From Ferrovibrio sp046294345 (lineage in GTDB: Bacteria > Pseudomonadota > Alphaproteobacteria > Ferrovibrionales > Ferrovibrionaceae): a DNA stretch of 64,000 bases. This document shows, piece by piece, positions 7,990 through 16,841 of this stretch (positions are counted from its first letter, which is position 1; each line of letters opens with the position of its first letter). The position numbers and the translations under genes are program-made. The stretch covers positions 102,374 through 166,373 of the forward strand of contig JBKBJT010000001.1 of NCBI GenBank assembly GCA_046294345.1, read 5' to 3'. The notes below the pieces were generated by a model that worked only from the letters and a program-made list of their open reading frames with translations, was not told the DNA's origin and searched no databases.

Positions 7990-9119
7990 ATCTCGCCTAT
8001 CGGGACCTCCGGCACAATCTCGGCCGCTTCTTGCTGACCTGCTTCGGGCTGAGCCTGCTGCTTGGCGTGGTTCTCTCGATGATCGGCATCTACCGTGGCC
8101 TGGTCGAGGATGCCCTGACGCTCGTCCGCAGCCCGGCGGTCGATGTCTGGGTGGTGGAGTCCGGCACGCGAGGACCGTTTGCAGAGTCGTCGCGCATCCC
8201 GGGCGATACGCGGGAAGCGATCGCCCGCCTGCAGGGCGTGATTGCGGCGGGCAGCGTGAATTATCAATCGGTCGAAACCCTCCACCAGGGGGCAAAACGC
8301 CGTCTCTATGTTGTCGGCTACGAGCCGGGCCGCCCTGGCGGGCCTGACCGCGTCGTTTCCGGCAGGACCATCGGTCGCAGCCATTATGAGATGGTGGCCG
8401 ACAGGCGCGCGGGCTTCGCCGTTGGCGATCGCGTGCCACTAGGACGGAACACCTTCACCGTCGTCGGCCTGACCGATGGGCAGGTGGCCTCGGGTGGCGA
8501 TCCGGCGATCTTCATTACCCTGCTGGACTCGCAGGAATTGCAGTTCGAACTGGCGCCACCTGCCGCCCGTCGGGAGATCGCGCGGGGAAATGGCGGCGGC
8601 ACCACCGATACGGTCAATGCCGTCATCGCCCGGGTTTCCCCGAATGCCTCTCCGGAAAGCGTGACCCTGGCGGCGCAGCGCTGGAAACACCTCGCGGCGA
8701 TGACCCAGGCCGAACAGGAGATCGTCCTGACCCGGTCCGTGGTCGAAAGGGCGCGCAAGCAGATCGGCCTGTTCACGGCCATCCTGCTGGTCGTCTCGGC
8801 CGTCATCATCGCTCTGATCCTCTATACCATGACCATGGACAAAATCCGGGAGATCGCCACCCTCAAGCTGATTGGGGCGCCGGACCGCACGATCATCGGG
8901 CTGATCATGCAGCAGGCCCTTGCCATGGGAATGATAGGCTTCGGCTTCGGCGCGCTTCTGATCACGGCAGTCAAGGACTTCTTCCCGCGACGCGTGGTGC
9001 TGCAGCCCGAAGACGGGCTGGCGCTGGCGGCGGCCGTGCTGCTGGTCTGCATCCTTTCCAGCGGCCTCGGAGTCCGGCTTGCGCTGAAGGTCGACCCGGC
9101 AACGGCGCTGGGGGGCTGA
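7986..9119 (+). CDS. FtsX/MacB-type ABC transporter permease (DevC-like)
   Basis: Inner-membrane permease of 377 aa. One membrane span near the N-terminus (FLLTCFGLSLLLGVVLSMIG), a large periplasmic domain (about 45-245), then three C-terminal spans (AILLVVSAVIIALILYTM; MGMIGFGFGALLI; LALAAAVLLVCILSSGLGV). This four-span layout with a large periplasmic domain is that of MacB, LolC/E and DevC mechanotransmission permeases, here without a fused ATPase. The C-terminal MTMDKIREIATLKLIGAP is the conserved FtsX-family loop. It lies between the adaptor (overlapping start) and the ATPase (two-base gap). Substrate unknown. Confidence 0.87.
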   Translation: MNLAYRDLRHNLGRFLLTCFGLSLLLGVVLSMIGIYRGLVEDALTLVRSPAVDVWVVESGTRGPFAESSRIPGDTREAIARLQGVIAAGSVNYQSVETLHQGAKRRLYVVGYEPGRPGGPDRVVSGRTIGRSHYEMVADRRAGFAVGDRVPLGRNTFTVVGLTDGQVASGGDPAIFITLLDSQELQFELAPPAARREIARGNGGGTTDTVNAVIARVSPNASPESVTLAAQRWKHLAAMTQAEQEIVLTRSVVERARKQIGLFTAILLVVSAVIIALILYTMTMDKIREIATLKLIGAPDRTIIGLIMQQALAMGMIGFGFGALLITAVKDFFPRRVVLQPEDGLALAAAVLLVCILSSGLGVRLALKVDPATALGG

Positions 9120-9121
9120 TC

Positions 9122-9820
9122 ATGGCCGATCCGGCACCGCAATCACCCCTTGTCCATGTCCGCAATGTGTCGAAGCATTTCGGGGAGGGTGAAACGCGCG
9201 TTGACGCCCTGCGCGATGTATCGATTGAGGTCTATCCGGGTCAGGTCGTCGCCCTGCTCGGCCCCAGCGGCTCCGGAAAGACCACGCTGCTGAACGTCAT
9301 CGGCTGCATCCTGGAGCCGAGCAGCGGCTGGGTAAAGCTGGACAACGAGGTTGTCTATGACGGGCGCTGGCTGCGCTCCGACCTGCGCCGGCTACGACTG
9401 GAGAAGATCGGGTTCATCTTCCAGTTTCACAACCTGCTGCCTTTCCTGAACAGCATCGACAATGTCGCCGTGGTGCTCAACCTTGCGGGCTATGACGCCG
9501 AGGAAGCAAAGCGCCGGGCCGGCGAGCTTCTGGATTACCTGGAAGTCGGTCACCGCAAGGATGCCATGCCCGCCAAGCTCTCCGGAGGCGAAGCCCAGCG
9601 TGTGGCGATTGCCCGGGCCCTGGCGAACCGCCCCCGGATAATCCTGGCCGACGAGCCGACCGCAGCGCTTGATTCGCAGAGGGCCGGGATCGTCATGGAT
9701 CTTTTACGCAAGGTTGCTGCTGAACAACAGGCGGCCATCCTTGCCGTCACGCATGACGAGAAAATCTTCAATCGGTTCGACCATATCTTCCATCTGCGGG
9801 ACGGCCGCCTGGAAACGTAG
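9122..9820 (+). CDS. ABC exporter ATP-binding protein (MacB/LolD/DevA type)
   Basis: ATPase of 232 aa that powers the preceding permease. Walker A GPSGSGKTT (about 46-54), Q-loop FQFHNLL, signature LSGGEAQRVAIARAL, Walker B IILADEPT followed by the D-loop AALDSQ, and the switch histidine in AVTHDEKIFNR. The GEAQRVAIARAL signature and short length are typical of the LolD/MacB/SalX group of lipoprotein, peptide and antibiotic exporters. It is the last gene of the tetR operon and ends convergent to the histidine kinase gene 64 bases away. Confidence 0.9.
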   Translation: MADPAPQSPLVHVRNVSKHFGEGETRVDALRDVSIEVYPGQVVALLGPSGSGKTTLLNVIGCILEPSSGWVKLDNEVVYDGRWLRSDLRRLRLEKIGFIFQFHNLLPFLNSIDNVAVVLNLAGYDAEEAKRRAGELLDYLEVGHRKDAMPAKLSGGEAQRVAIARALANRPRIILADEPTAALDSQRAGIVMDLLRKVAAEQQAAILAVTHDEKIFNRFDHIFHLRDGRLET

Positions 9821-9884
9821 CAGGGTTCAGGCAGGGGCAGCTCTATGCCTCCTTGGACTGACACGGGAACCGATCCACGCCTGT

Positions 9885-11546
9885 TCAGGTGGGCGGAGTT
9901 GGCCCGTCAGTCTTTGGCTTCCAGCGCTTAAGGACAGCATCTAACGCGGCCAGAAGGGAAATTAAGTCGATAGGCTTGGTTAGATATGCCTCGAATCCTT
10001 CCCGGTCTTTTTCGGTAGGCACTTCGGCCGACGACGTCAGGGCAATGACTGGGATATGGGCTGTGGAGTTATTTGATCGCAATTGTTTCAACACTTCAGC
10101 ACCGGTCATATCGGGCAGTCTGAGATCAAGCAAGATGATATCTGGCCCCTGCTCCCTCGCCACAGCAATACCGTCCCGTCCGTTATGAGCAACCATGTAG
10201 CCCACCGATGGCAGCGTCGCCAACACCGCCTCCATCATCGTTCGGTTTGGCTTGTTATCCTCGATGTACAGGACGGTGAAGTGACCCGCTCGCACGGCGG
10301 TTCCAATGCCATCTTTCTCCGCGCTATCGACAATCCAAGCCTGCGCGGCTTTGGGGAAAACAACCCAGAACTCGCTACCGACACCAGACGTACTTTTGAA
10401 ATCGAGGTGCCCGTGCATCGTTTCTGCCAGCTTTCGGCTTAGCGCAAGGCCAATACCACTGCCTTCAATATCGCTGTCTTCAAGACCTAGGCGGTTGAAT
10501 GCTTGGAAAAGAAGCGGTTGTTTATCAGGAGAAATACCTAGCCCCTCATCCGAAACCGATACTTTAACGAAAGCGTCGTCCTCTGACAGTCCAACCTTAA
10601 CCATTCCGGCCGGACGATTGTACTTGATGGCGTTGGAGAGAAGATTCACCAAAATCTGTCTGGCTCGTAACGGATCGACATGCACCGATGGGGGGCTTGC
10701 AGGTTGCTCCGGCCAGATCAGAGATATACCCGACTTGTCGGCGAGCGATGCGATCATATCCCTCGCGTCCGACATAATATCAACGACAGACACATTCTCG
10801 CTCTGAATCGCTAACTGCCCTATTTCTAGTTTGGCGAAGCTCAAGATGTCGTCGATCAGGTCAACAAGATGTTTACCACCTTTTTCAATCTGTCGCACAT
10901 AGTCCGCCTGCTTCTCGTTGAGCGGACCTGAAAGACCGAGATCCAACATTTGCGCAAAGCCCATCATGCCGTTGAGCGGCGTTCGGAGCTCATGGCTCAT
11001 GCTCGTCAGAAAATCTGCTTTGGCGCGATTCGCGGTCTCTGCTTCCTTTATGGCGGATACTAGGACGGTGACATCCATATACGTCACCATCTTCATTTCT
11101 TTTGAGATTTGCACACTCTCGACCACATAGCTGCGTCCGTCGCTCAAATCGACACGCACCTGACCTGAGCCAATTGGGTTTCTGATTTGGGACACCCGCT
11201 TGGAGACATAGTCAGCCATGTTCTCTGCTTGGCTGCCATAGAAGCCCATTCTCCATCCATGCTCCAGGAGCTGCTCGAACGATGGTGAAAGATCCACAAC
11301 TTCATCGGACAACTGCCAAATTTGGCGAAAGGCCTTATTGATAAATACAGCTCTCAGATCAGCGTCGAGCAAAAGAATCCCTTGGTGTGCCGCATTGAGG
11401 ACGCCGAACACGTCTTCTTGGGTCAGGTTTAACAGCGACGATGGTCGTCCCATCGGATCGATCCTTAATGCTGCCTGCGAATCCGCCCAGCGATAGCTAC
11501 GGTAACTCTGCGAGCGATTATTTATTATTTTATTTGATCCGCTCAT
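9885..11546 (-). CDS. Orphan hybrid sensor histidine kinase (PAS-HisKA-HATPase-REC)
   Basis: Signalling kinase of 553 aa with no membrane span, so probably cytoplasmic. A PAS domain (about 44-165, QGILLLDADLRAVFINKAF) is followed by the HisKA box SMSHELRTPLNG with H185, the N-box LLSNAIKYN near 303, G-boxes SDEGLGIS and GSGIGLALS, and a C-terminal receiver domain (about 424-540) with acidic residues ED at 429-430, phosphoacceptor D474 (ILLDLRLPD), T near 502 and K in YLTKPID. No response regulator or phosphotransferase gene is adjacent, so the final target is unknown. Its GC content is clearly below that of the flanking operons, suggesting transfer. The ATG at 11546 has a weak ribosome site. 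Confidence 0.92.
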   Translation of the reverse strand: MSGSNKIINNRSQSYRSYRWADSQAALRIDPMGRPSSLLNLTQEDVFGVLNAAHQGILLLDADLRAVFINKAFRQIWQLSDEVVDLSPSFEQLLEHGWRMGFYGSQAENMADYVSKRVSQIRNPIGSGQVRVDLSDGRSYVVESVQISKEMKMVTYMDVTVLVSAIKEAETANRAKADFLTSMSHELRTPLNGMMGFAQMLDLGLSGPLNEKQADYVRQIEKGGKHLVDLIDDILSFAKLEIGQLAIQSENVSVVDIMSDARDMIASLADKSGISLIWPEQPASPPSVHVDPLRARQILVNLLSNAIKYNRPAGMVKVGLSEDDAFVKVSVSDEGLGISPDKQPLLFQAFNRLGLEDSDIEGSGIGLALSRKLAETMHGHLDFKSTSGVGSEFWVVFPKAAQAWIVDSAEKDGIGTAVRAGHFTVLYIEDNKPNRTMMEAVLATLPSVGYMVAHNGRDGIAVAREQGPDIILLDLRLPDMTGAEVLKQLRSNNSTAHIPVIALTSSAEVPTEKDREGFEAYLTKPIDLISLLAALDAVLKRWKPKTDGPTPPT

Positions 11547-11853
11547 GGCCCGCTTTGATTCTTCTCAAAAAGCAGGAGCTACCGGAGGTATTGGTATCCC
11601 GGCGCAAGGTGCATTTTTTGTAAACATCGGTTCCGGTACGATTTTGTCAGCGAATCGACGTGCAACGTGTTCACCCCAATAGAGCGGCGATCACCTTGAG
11701 CAAGTCGGCCGTCGAAACAAACTCCCCGGATTAAACATTTCTCTTGATAGTTCAGCAGGGGGCAATCACTGTGCCAGTCTTAACTACAGAAATGCCGGCA
11801 CAACTGCAGTTAACCATGCTTGTAAAAGCAGGTCCTACCGGCAGACTTCCTAG
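11547..11853. other. Gene-free stretch with a long inverted repeat and an imperfect direct repeat
   Basis: No gene is visible. A 34-base near-palindrome lies at 11780-11813: arms TTAACTACAG and CTGCAGTTAA with one mismatch, centred on TGCCGGCA. It is 41 bases past the nnrS stop and could form a hairpin in that transcript, though no T-run follows. AAAAGCAGGAGCTACCGG at 11567-11584 recurs as AAAAGCAGGTCCTACCGG at 11824-11841 (16 of 18 identical), framing the interval. The meaning of the direct repeat is unknown. Confidence 0.45.
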
Positions 11854-13062
11854 CTAACCGCACCCACCACCTTCGGAATTGGGCGTCGACAGGTACGGCC
11901 AGTATCCCTTGAGCCAGACCAGGAAGGCAGCCGCCCAGATCGTGGCAGCCATTGCATAGGGCGGGCCAGGCGGCCAGGGCAGGACACCCAGTTCAGGCAA
12001 TACGCGCAGAAGCACGGCGCTTACCATCAGCACCAGGGCGACCACCGCCAGACGCGGCAGGGGCAGCGTGCGGCCGGTATGCATCAGGCCAGCAATGGCG
12101 AAGACGCTCAGCACGCCGACACCAAGCCCGCCCATCAGCGCCAGATGCAGTGCCGGGGTTTCGGCGAAGGGCGCGCCCAGCCGCGAGGCGCCGGCCAGGA
12201 TTAGTCCCGCGCCGCTGAGCAGACTGGACGACGACAGGGCCAGGATTTCCGGCCGGAAGGCTTCCCGGCCCACGAAGGCCTCGGCCACACGGTCCATGAA
12301 GGCGGCGCCGGCCGCGATCAGCAGGAAGCCGCTCACAGCCGGAGAAACGCCCGCCATCTGCGCCAGCACCACCGCCAGCACCAAGCCGGGCGCCAAGTTG
12401 ATACGACCGGGATGCGGCCGATAGGGCGAGGTCGCTTCGCTCGGATCGAGAATGAGGTTGGTGACCGGCACTGTGACCCGCGCGAGCACCACGCCGAGCA
12501 GCCCGAGGAAAACCAGGCCGGCGATCAGGATCGCCTCATGCGCGAGCTCAACATCGCCCAGCAGGAAGGCGCCGCGCACTGCAATGCCCGCGGCAGCCAG
12601 GCCGCTGAGCCAGAATAGCGGGGCGAACAGCCGCACATGCGGACGGGCAATCCAGTTGCGCGCCACATAGGCCACCAGGGCCAGAAGCCACGTGCAGTCG
12701 GCCACGGCACCAAGAATGCCCAGCCTATCGTCGCCGATCAGCCCAGCGACGCGCCCCACAGCCCACAATCCGGCGAATGCGAACAGGACCCGACCCTTCG
12801 GGCGCGGCCTGTCGGTCCATTCCGGGATGGCGGTGGTGATGAAACCGATCAGCGCGGCGCCATAGGTGCCGAAGATCATTTCGGTCGCATGCCACAGCGA
12901 CGGCGGCATCGCACTATCCGCCGGCATGCCGAGGCTGTAGGCTACCGTCCACAGGAATGGCCATAACGCGCCATGCAGGGCGGCCAGCGGAAAGAACAAC
13001 CGCAGGCCCTCGTCGCCCAGAACCGCTGCGAGCGGCGGCGTAGCAGCCGATTGTGCATGCAT
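11854..13062 (-). CDS. nnrS: NnrS family heme- and copper-containing membrane protein
   Basis: Integral membrane protein of 402 aa with about 12 hydrophobic spans. The segment HATEMIFGTYGAALIGFITT, an ALHGALWP helix and later histidine-bearing helices (AHEAILIAGLVF, LHLALMGGLGVGV, AGLMHTGR) are characteristic of NnrS, a protein whose genes are controlled by NO-responsive Crp/Fnr regulators in denitrifiers and that lowers nitric-oxide or iron-nitrosyl stress. It ends with a glycine-rich tail close to a cysteine. Its ATG overlaps the stop of the ABC ATPase by one base (TGATG), so it is the last gene of the six-gene operon that starts at 18677. A GTG at 13065 is an alternative start. Confidence 0.9.
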   Translation of the reverse strand: MHAQSAATPPLAAVLGDEGLRLFFPLAALHGALWPFLWTVAYSLGMPADSAMPPSLWHATEMIFGTYGAALIGFITTAIPEWTDRPRPKGRVLFAFAGLWAVGRVAGLIGDDRLGILGAVADCTWLLALVAYVARNWIARPHVRLFAPLFWLSGLAAAGIAVRGAFLLGDVELAHEAILIAGLVFLGLLGVVLARVTVPVTNLILDPSEATSPYRPHPGRINLAPGLVLAVVLAQMAGVSPAVSGFLLIAAGAAFMDRVAEAFVGREAFRPEILALSSSSLLSGAGLILAGASRLGAPFAETPALHLALMGGLGVGVLSVFAIAGLMHTGRTLPLPRLAVVALVLMVSAVLLRVLPELGVLPWPPGPPYAMAATIWAAAFLVWLKGYWPYLSTPNSEGGGCG

Positions 13063-13835
13063 CACGAAACGCGCCTTTCATCGATATCGTGGATGTGGCG
13101 GAACAACGGGTCCTGCGTGACGAACCGGTTGACCAGATCGAACAGATCGCCCTCCGCGCGTTCGCCGGGATGGCCGGGAACGATCCGTTCGCCAATGATG
13201 CCGCGGCCATGGACATCCATCACCACAACGCGATGGGCGATGCGGACTGCCTCCATCAGGTCATGGGTGATGAACAGAGCGCTGAAGCTGGCATCCCGGC
13301 TGGCCGCGATCACCAGGTCCTGCATCCGGCGTTTCAGCGCCACATCGAGAGCAGTGAATGGCTCGTCGAAATAGACCATGTCAGGCTGCATCGCGAGTGC
13401 GCGGGCAATCGCGGTGCGCTGTCGCATGCCGCCTGACATTTCGACCGGATATTTGTCGAGGTCGAGCGGATCGAGGGCCGCACGCGCGGCCGCCGCGCGA
13501 ACCCTCTCCTGCCGCTCGGTGCGGCCGATGCCGCAATGGCGCAGGGGATAGGCGATATTGTCGCGCGCGGTGGCCCAGGGCAGCAGGCGCGGCTCCTGGA
13601 ACACCATGCCATGGCGGCCGTAACGCCGTTCCACCCTGCCACGCAGCGGGTCGACCACGCCGGCGGCAATATGGGCCAGCGTGCTCTTGCCGCAGCCTGA
13701 CGGCCCAACCAGGGCGACAACCTCATGCCGGAACACACTGAGCCCGATGCCGCTCAGCACCGTGCGACCGAGATAGGCATGGTCGACGCCGCTGAGCGAC
13801 AGAAGGGGTAGATTGTTTCCGGCCGGCAGGTTCAT
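13062..13835 (-). CDS. NitT/TauT-type ABC transporter ATP-binding protein
   Basis: ATPase of 257 aa for an ABC importer. Walker A GPSGCGKST, Q-loop FQEPRLLPW, signature MSGGMRQRTAIARALAM, Walker B MVYFDEPF with ALD, and switch histidine in FITHDLMEAV, the Leu/Glu-Ala pattern common to nitrate, sulfonate and taurine importers. Its permease and binding protein are encoded upstream in the same operon but separated from it by a Crp/Fnr regulator and a TonB-dependent receptor; the interleaving implies that all belong to one uptake route. It starts eight bases after the receptor gene and overlaps nnrS by one base. Confidence 0.9.
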   Translation of the reverse strand: MNLPAGNNLPLLSLSGVDHAYLGRTVLSGIGLSVFRHEVVALVGPSGCGKSTLAHIAAGVVDPLRGRVERRYGRHGMVFQEPRLLPWATARDNIAYPLRHCGIGRTERQERVRAAAARAALDPLDLDKYPVEMSGGMRQRTAIARALAMQPDMVYFDEPFTALDVALKRRMQDLVIAASRDASFSALFITHDLMEAVRIAHRVVVMDVHGRGIIGERIVPGHPGERAEGDLFDLVNRFVTQDPLFRHIHDIDERRVS

Positions 13836-13842
13836 CCGAGCA

Positions 13843-16026
13843 TCAGAACTTGGCTTTTATGCCGGCATAGAGGGCGCGCCCGTCGGCCGGCAGGAAAGCC
13901 GCTTGGTTGCTCTGTGCCTGGTCGACCACCAGGGTCGAGGATGCATAAGTCTTGTCGAAGATGTTGCGCGCCTCGCCGTAGATGCTGACCGCGTCGGTCA
14001 GATCGTAGACCGAGCGCAGGCCCACCGTGGCATAGGGGTCGGCATACAGCGTGTTCATGTTGTCGACCGGCGTTTTGGTCGGCGACCATGTCAACTCCGC
14101 CTGCAGCCAGAATTTCTGCGTCACGTCATAACGGATCGCGGTGTTGATCAGATGTCGGGGCGCGCCCGCCAGGTAATTGTCGCCGCGCACCGGATCGTCC
14201 TGGAAGCGGAAATCCTGCAGCACATAGGCCAGCCGCAGGCCGACATCGTCGGTCATCTGCACCGAGCCGCCGAATTCCAGGCCCAGATGGCGTGTCTTGT
14301 CGGCATTCACCGCGCCCAGCGCCGTGCCGCTGGAATCGCGCAGGCTGAGAATCTCGTCCTTGACCCAGGAGTAATAGGTCACGGCATCCAGATTGACGAT
14401 GCCGAGCTTGCCGCGCCATCCGGCTTCCAGCGTGGTCGCGGTCTGCGCGTCCAGATTGGTGGTGGTGAAGCCGGTCGGGCCGGAATTGGGCGTGCCGCCG
14501 GTTGTGGCCAGCAGGTCGTCATGGGTCGGCGGCTCGAAGCTACGGCTGATGGCACCGAACACCATATGGTCGGGATGCGGGCGATACGACAGGCCCATAC
14601 TGGGGCTGATGCCGGTATAGTCTCGGGCATAGCTGGTATCGCGCGCCGTCACCGTGCCGCTCGTTCCATTGGCCGCGTTGTAGGTCGGGCGGGTTGCCGC
14701 GCCATAGGTATCGTCGTTATCGCGCGTGGCATGCGAAAGCGTGATGCCGGGGGACAGCGTGTAGGCGTCGAAGATCGGAATATTGAAGCCCGCGTTCACC
14801 GACAGCGTGGTGGAATCGAGATCGTTGCGGCCGAACAGGGCGCCCTTGCTGCCGGACCGGTTGACGTAGAATTCGCGATTTGCCGCACCGATGGCATATC
14901 GCAGGTTGCTCTCGAACAGCGGCAGCGGATGGCTGGCGTCGGGCGCATAGGCGTAGCGCGCAACGATGGTGTAGTCGTTGCTGTCGGTGGCCTGCACGCC
15001 GGCCGAAACGGGAAAACGGAACTCGTCTTCCGTACGGGTATAGCCTACGGCCGTGTCGAAAACATGCGATCCCACGCTGGCCGTGGTGCGGTTGCCCAGG
15101 CGGAGCTGCGTGGCTTCGCGATGCGGCCGGTCCCGCACCACGTTCGGCCCCGGTCCAAAGCCCGAACCTGGCCCATTATAGACGCTCTCGGGGTTGCTCT
15201 TCAGCCGGCTTTTCGGCAGCGGGCCGGAAACATCGAAATCCAGATCGGTATAACCGAGCAGGAAACGGGTCGAAACCGCATCGGTCAGCCGCGCACCGAT
15301 ATTGGCGTCGAAGCCGGTGCGCTCAGAATCGTTATAATCGCGGAAACCGCTGCGTTGATTGCGGCTCACCTGCAGCATGGCATCGCCTTCGCCCAATTGC
15401 ATGCCGGCCTGAGCCGCGGCACCGATCTGGCCGAAGCTGCCGCCTTCCAGCAGGGCGGAAACACCCGGCGCGGAAGAGCCCGTCGGCGAGATGAAGTTCA
15501 GCGCCCCGCCCAGCACGGTGGCGCCGAGACGGTTGGATGTATAGCCACGATAGATTTCGATCTGTTCGGCCTGGCGCGGATTGGCAAGGCCGACGATGTA
15601 AGACCCATCCGCCTGGTTGATCGGCAGGCCATCCTGCAGAGCGAGGATGCCTCGCTGCACCGGATTCTGCTGCAGGCCCGAGCCGCGAATCTGGATGCGC
15701 GGCTGATCGTTGCCGCCGAAGAAATTTTGCACCACTACGCCGGGCGAGGCAGACAACGCATCGCCGATGGTGACGTTGGCTTTGCCCTCCAGATCGTCGG
15801 ATGTTACCAGGGCCGTGCCGCCGGGAATGGCTTCAAGGCGGCGCCGCGCCGCATCGTCGGGCTTTTCCTTTTTCCCCTCGATCGTCACTGGATCAAGCAC
15901 GATCACCGAGCCCGGGGTAGCCGACTGAGCCAGCGCGCCACCTGAAATCAGACTGGCCGAGATCAGGCTGATGGTCGCCGTGGCAAACAGGCCGACGCAA
16001 GTCGGGTTTAAGGCGGTCGGTTTCAT
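13843..16026 (-). CDS. TonB-dependent outer-membrane receptor
   Basis: Outer-membrane active-transport receptor of 727 aa. A signal peptide (residues 1 to about 33, ending SGGALAQ) is followed by a TonB box-like VIVLDPVTI, a plug domain (about 55-165, with IQIRGSGLQQ and GLPINQADGS) and a 22-strand barrel whose last strand ends in Phe (LYAGIKAKF). The ATG at 16026 follows GGGGAAG by six bases; an in-frame upstream start lacks this. Size and plug motifs suit ferric-siderophore, heme or metal-complex receptors, but I see no heme FRAP/NPNL motif or copper-receptor signature. It is preceded by a Crp/Fnr-type palindrome and lies between its operon's regulator and ATPase. Substrate unresolved. Confidence 0.92.
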   Translation of the reverse strand: MKPTALNPTCVGLFATATISLISASLISGGALAQSATPGSVIVLDPVTIEGKKEKPDDAARRRLEAIPGGTALVTSDDLEGKANVTIGDALSASPGVVVQNFFGGNDQPRIQIRGSGLQQNPVQRGILALQDGLPINQADGSYIVGLANPRQAEQIEIYRGYTSNRLGATVLGGALNFISPTGSSAPGVSALLEGGSFGQIGAAAQAGMQLGEGDAMLQVSRNQRSGFRDYNDSERTGFDANIGARLTDAVSTRFLLGYTDLDFDVSGPLPKSRLKSNPESVYNGPGSGFGPGPNVVRDRPHREATQLRLGNRTTASVGSHVFDTAVGYTRTEDEFRFPVSAGVQATDSNDYTIVARYAYAPDASHPLPLFESNLRYAIGAANREFYVNRSGSKGALFGRNDLDSTTLSVNAGFNIPIFDAYTLSPGITLSHATRDNDDTYGAATRPTYNAANGTSGTVTARDTSYARDYTGISPSMGLSYRPHPDHMVFGAISRSFEPPTHDDLLATTGGTPNSGPTGFTTTNLDAQTATTLEAGWRGKLGIVNLDAVTYYSWVKDEILSLRDSSGTALGAVNADKTRHLGLEFGGSVQMTDDVGLRLAYVLQDFRFQDDPVRGDNYLAGAPRHLINTAIRYDVTQKFWLQAELTWSPTKTPVDNMNTLYADPYATVGLRSVYDLTDAVSIYGEARNIFDKTYASSTLVVDQAQSNQAAFLPADGRALYAGIKAKF

Positions 16027-16090
16027 CGGTCTTCCCCATATTATGCAAATGACACGCATTATTAATTAAACCCGATCCGCAGCCTGCGAT

Positions 16091-16104
16091 TTGCTCTGGA
16101 GCAA
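16091..16104 (-). promoter_or_regulatory. Crp/Fnr-type palindrome upstream of the TonB-dependent receptor
   Basis: TTGCTC (16091-16096), TG, GAGCAA (16099-16104) is a perfect 14-base inverted repeat with the geometry of an FNR box (TTGAT-N4-ATCAA) but C in place of A at position 4. It lies 65 bases before the receptor start and just after the stop of a Crp/Fnr regulator gene, giving an internal promoter that the regulator could control. Confidence 0.55.
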
Positions 16105-16132
16105 CTTCGGCCAATTTTTCAGGAATTTTGGG

Positions 16133-16837
16133 CTATTTGCCCTCGGCGTAAGCCCGCAGCCGGCCCACATCCCGGATCGAGATGCGGCCATAGCTGGCTG
16201 CCACGCCGATGGCGTCGAGCTTCTTCAGCGCCCGCGACAGGGTGTAGGGCGTGATCGACAGGCGGGCCGCGATCGAAGCCTGCTCGACCGGCAGCTGGAA
16301 ATCGCAGGCATCGCGGTCGGTTCGGCCGCACATCTCCAGCAATGTGCGGGCGACACGGCGCTCCACAGGCCAGCTTTTCAGATGCTCGATCTGGTCCACC
16401 AGCCGGCGCATCTGGCGGAATGTGGCCGCGATCAGGGACAACCCGATCTGCGGATTGGCCATCACCAATGCCCGGAATCGGGCAGAGTCGAACCGCGCCA
16501 TGCGGCAGGACGAGGCCGCCTCGGCGGTGACGGGGTAGCGCTCACCTTCCCCCACCAGTGCCTCGGCGAAGGATTCTCCTGGTCCCAGAATCTTGATCAC
16601 CGTGCGGCTGCCATCGGCTTTATCGCGCAGCAACAGAACCCAGCCTTCGAGGACCAGATAGAAGGCCGCAGCCGGTTCGTCCTCGTAGAACAGCACCTGG
16701 CCCTTATCGAACGCGTCGCAGCGCAACTCGCCGGACATGCTGCGGAAATCGTCCTCGTTCAGCGATGCGAAGATGCTGGCATTGCGGATCAGCCGCCAGT
16801 CCTCCTCATCCAGCCTGCGGGATATGCGGTCCGTCAT
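16133..16837 (-). CDS. Crp/Fnr-family regulator inside the uptake operon
   Basis: Regulator of 234 aa with a beta-roll sensor (about 15-130; GQVLFYEDEPAAAFYLVLEG), dimer helix, and winged helix (VEQASIAARLSITPYTLSRA). The recognition helix reads TPYTLSR: Ser and Arg of the FNR E-x-x-S-R set are kept but Glu is Tyr, which would change the base read at the inner half-site. No N-terminal cysteine cluster is present, so it is not an oxygen-labile FNR; it is closer to DNR/NnrR-like proteins that sense NO through heme, though that is inference. ATG 16837 is four bases after the permease stop; an upstream in-frame TTG would run into the permease gene. Predicted to act on the palindrome at 16091-16104. 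Confidence 0.88.
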   Translation of the reverse strand: MTDRISRRLDEEDWRLIRNASIFASLNEDDFRSMSGELRCDAFDKGQVLFYEDEPAAAFYLVLEGWVLLLRDKADGSRTVIKILGPGESFAEALVGEGERYPVTAEAASSCRMARFDSARFRALVMANPQIGLSLIAATFRQMRRLVDQIEHLKSWPVERRVARTLLEMCGRTDRDACDFQLPVEQASIAARLSITPYTLSRALKKLDAIGVAASYGRISIRDVGRLRAYAEGK

Positions 16838-16841
16838 GGCA

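Noticed and set aside
13813..15945. A 710-codon open frame on the plus strand opposite the TonB receptor gene
   Set aside because: It is antisense to a gene with clear plug and barrel motifs, and its product is a His/Arg/Gly-rich composition typical of reversed high-GC coding DNA.
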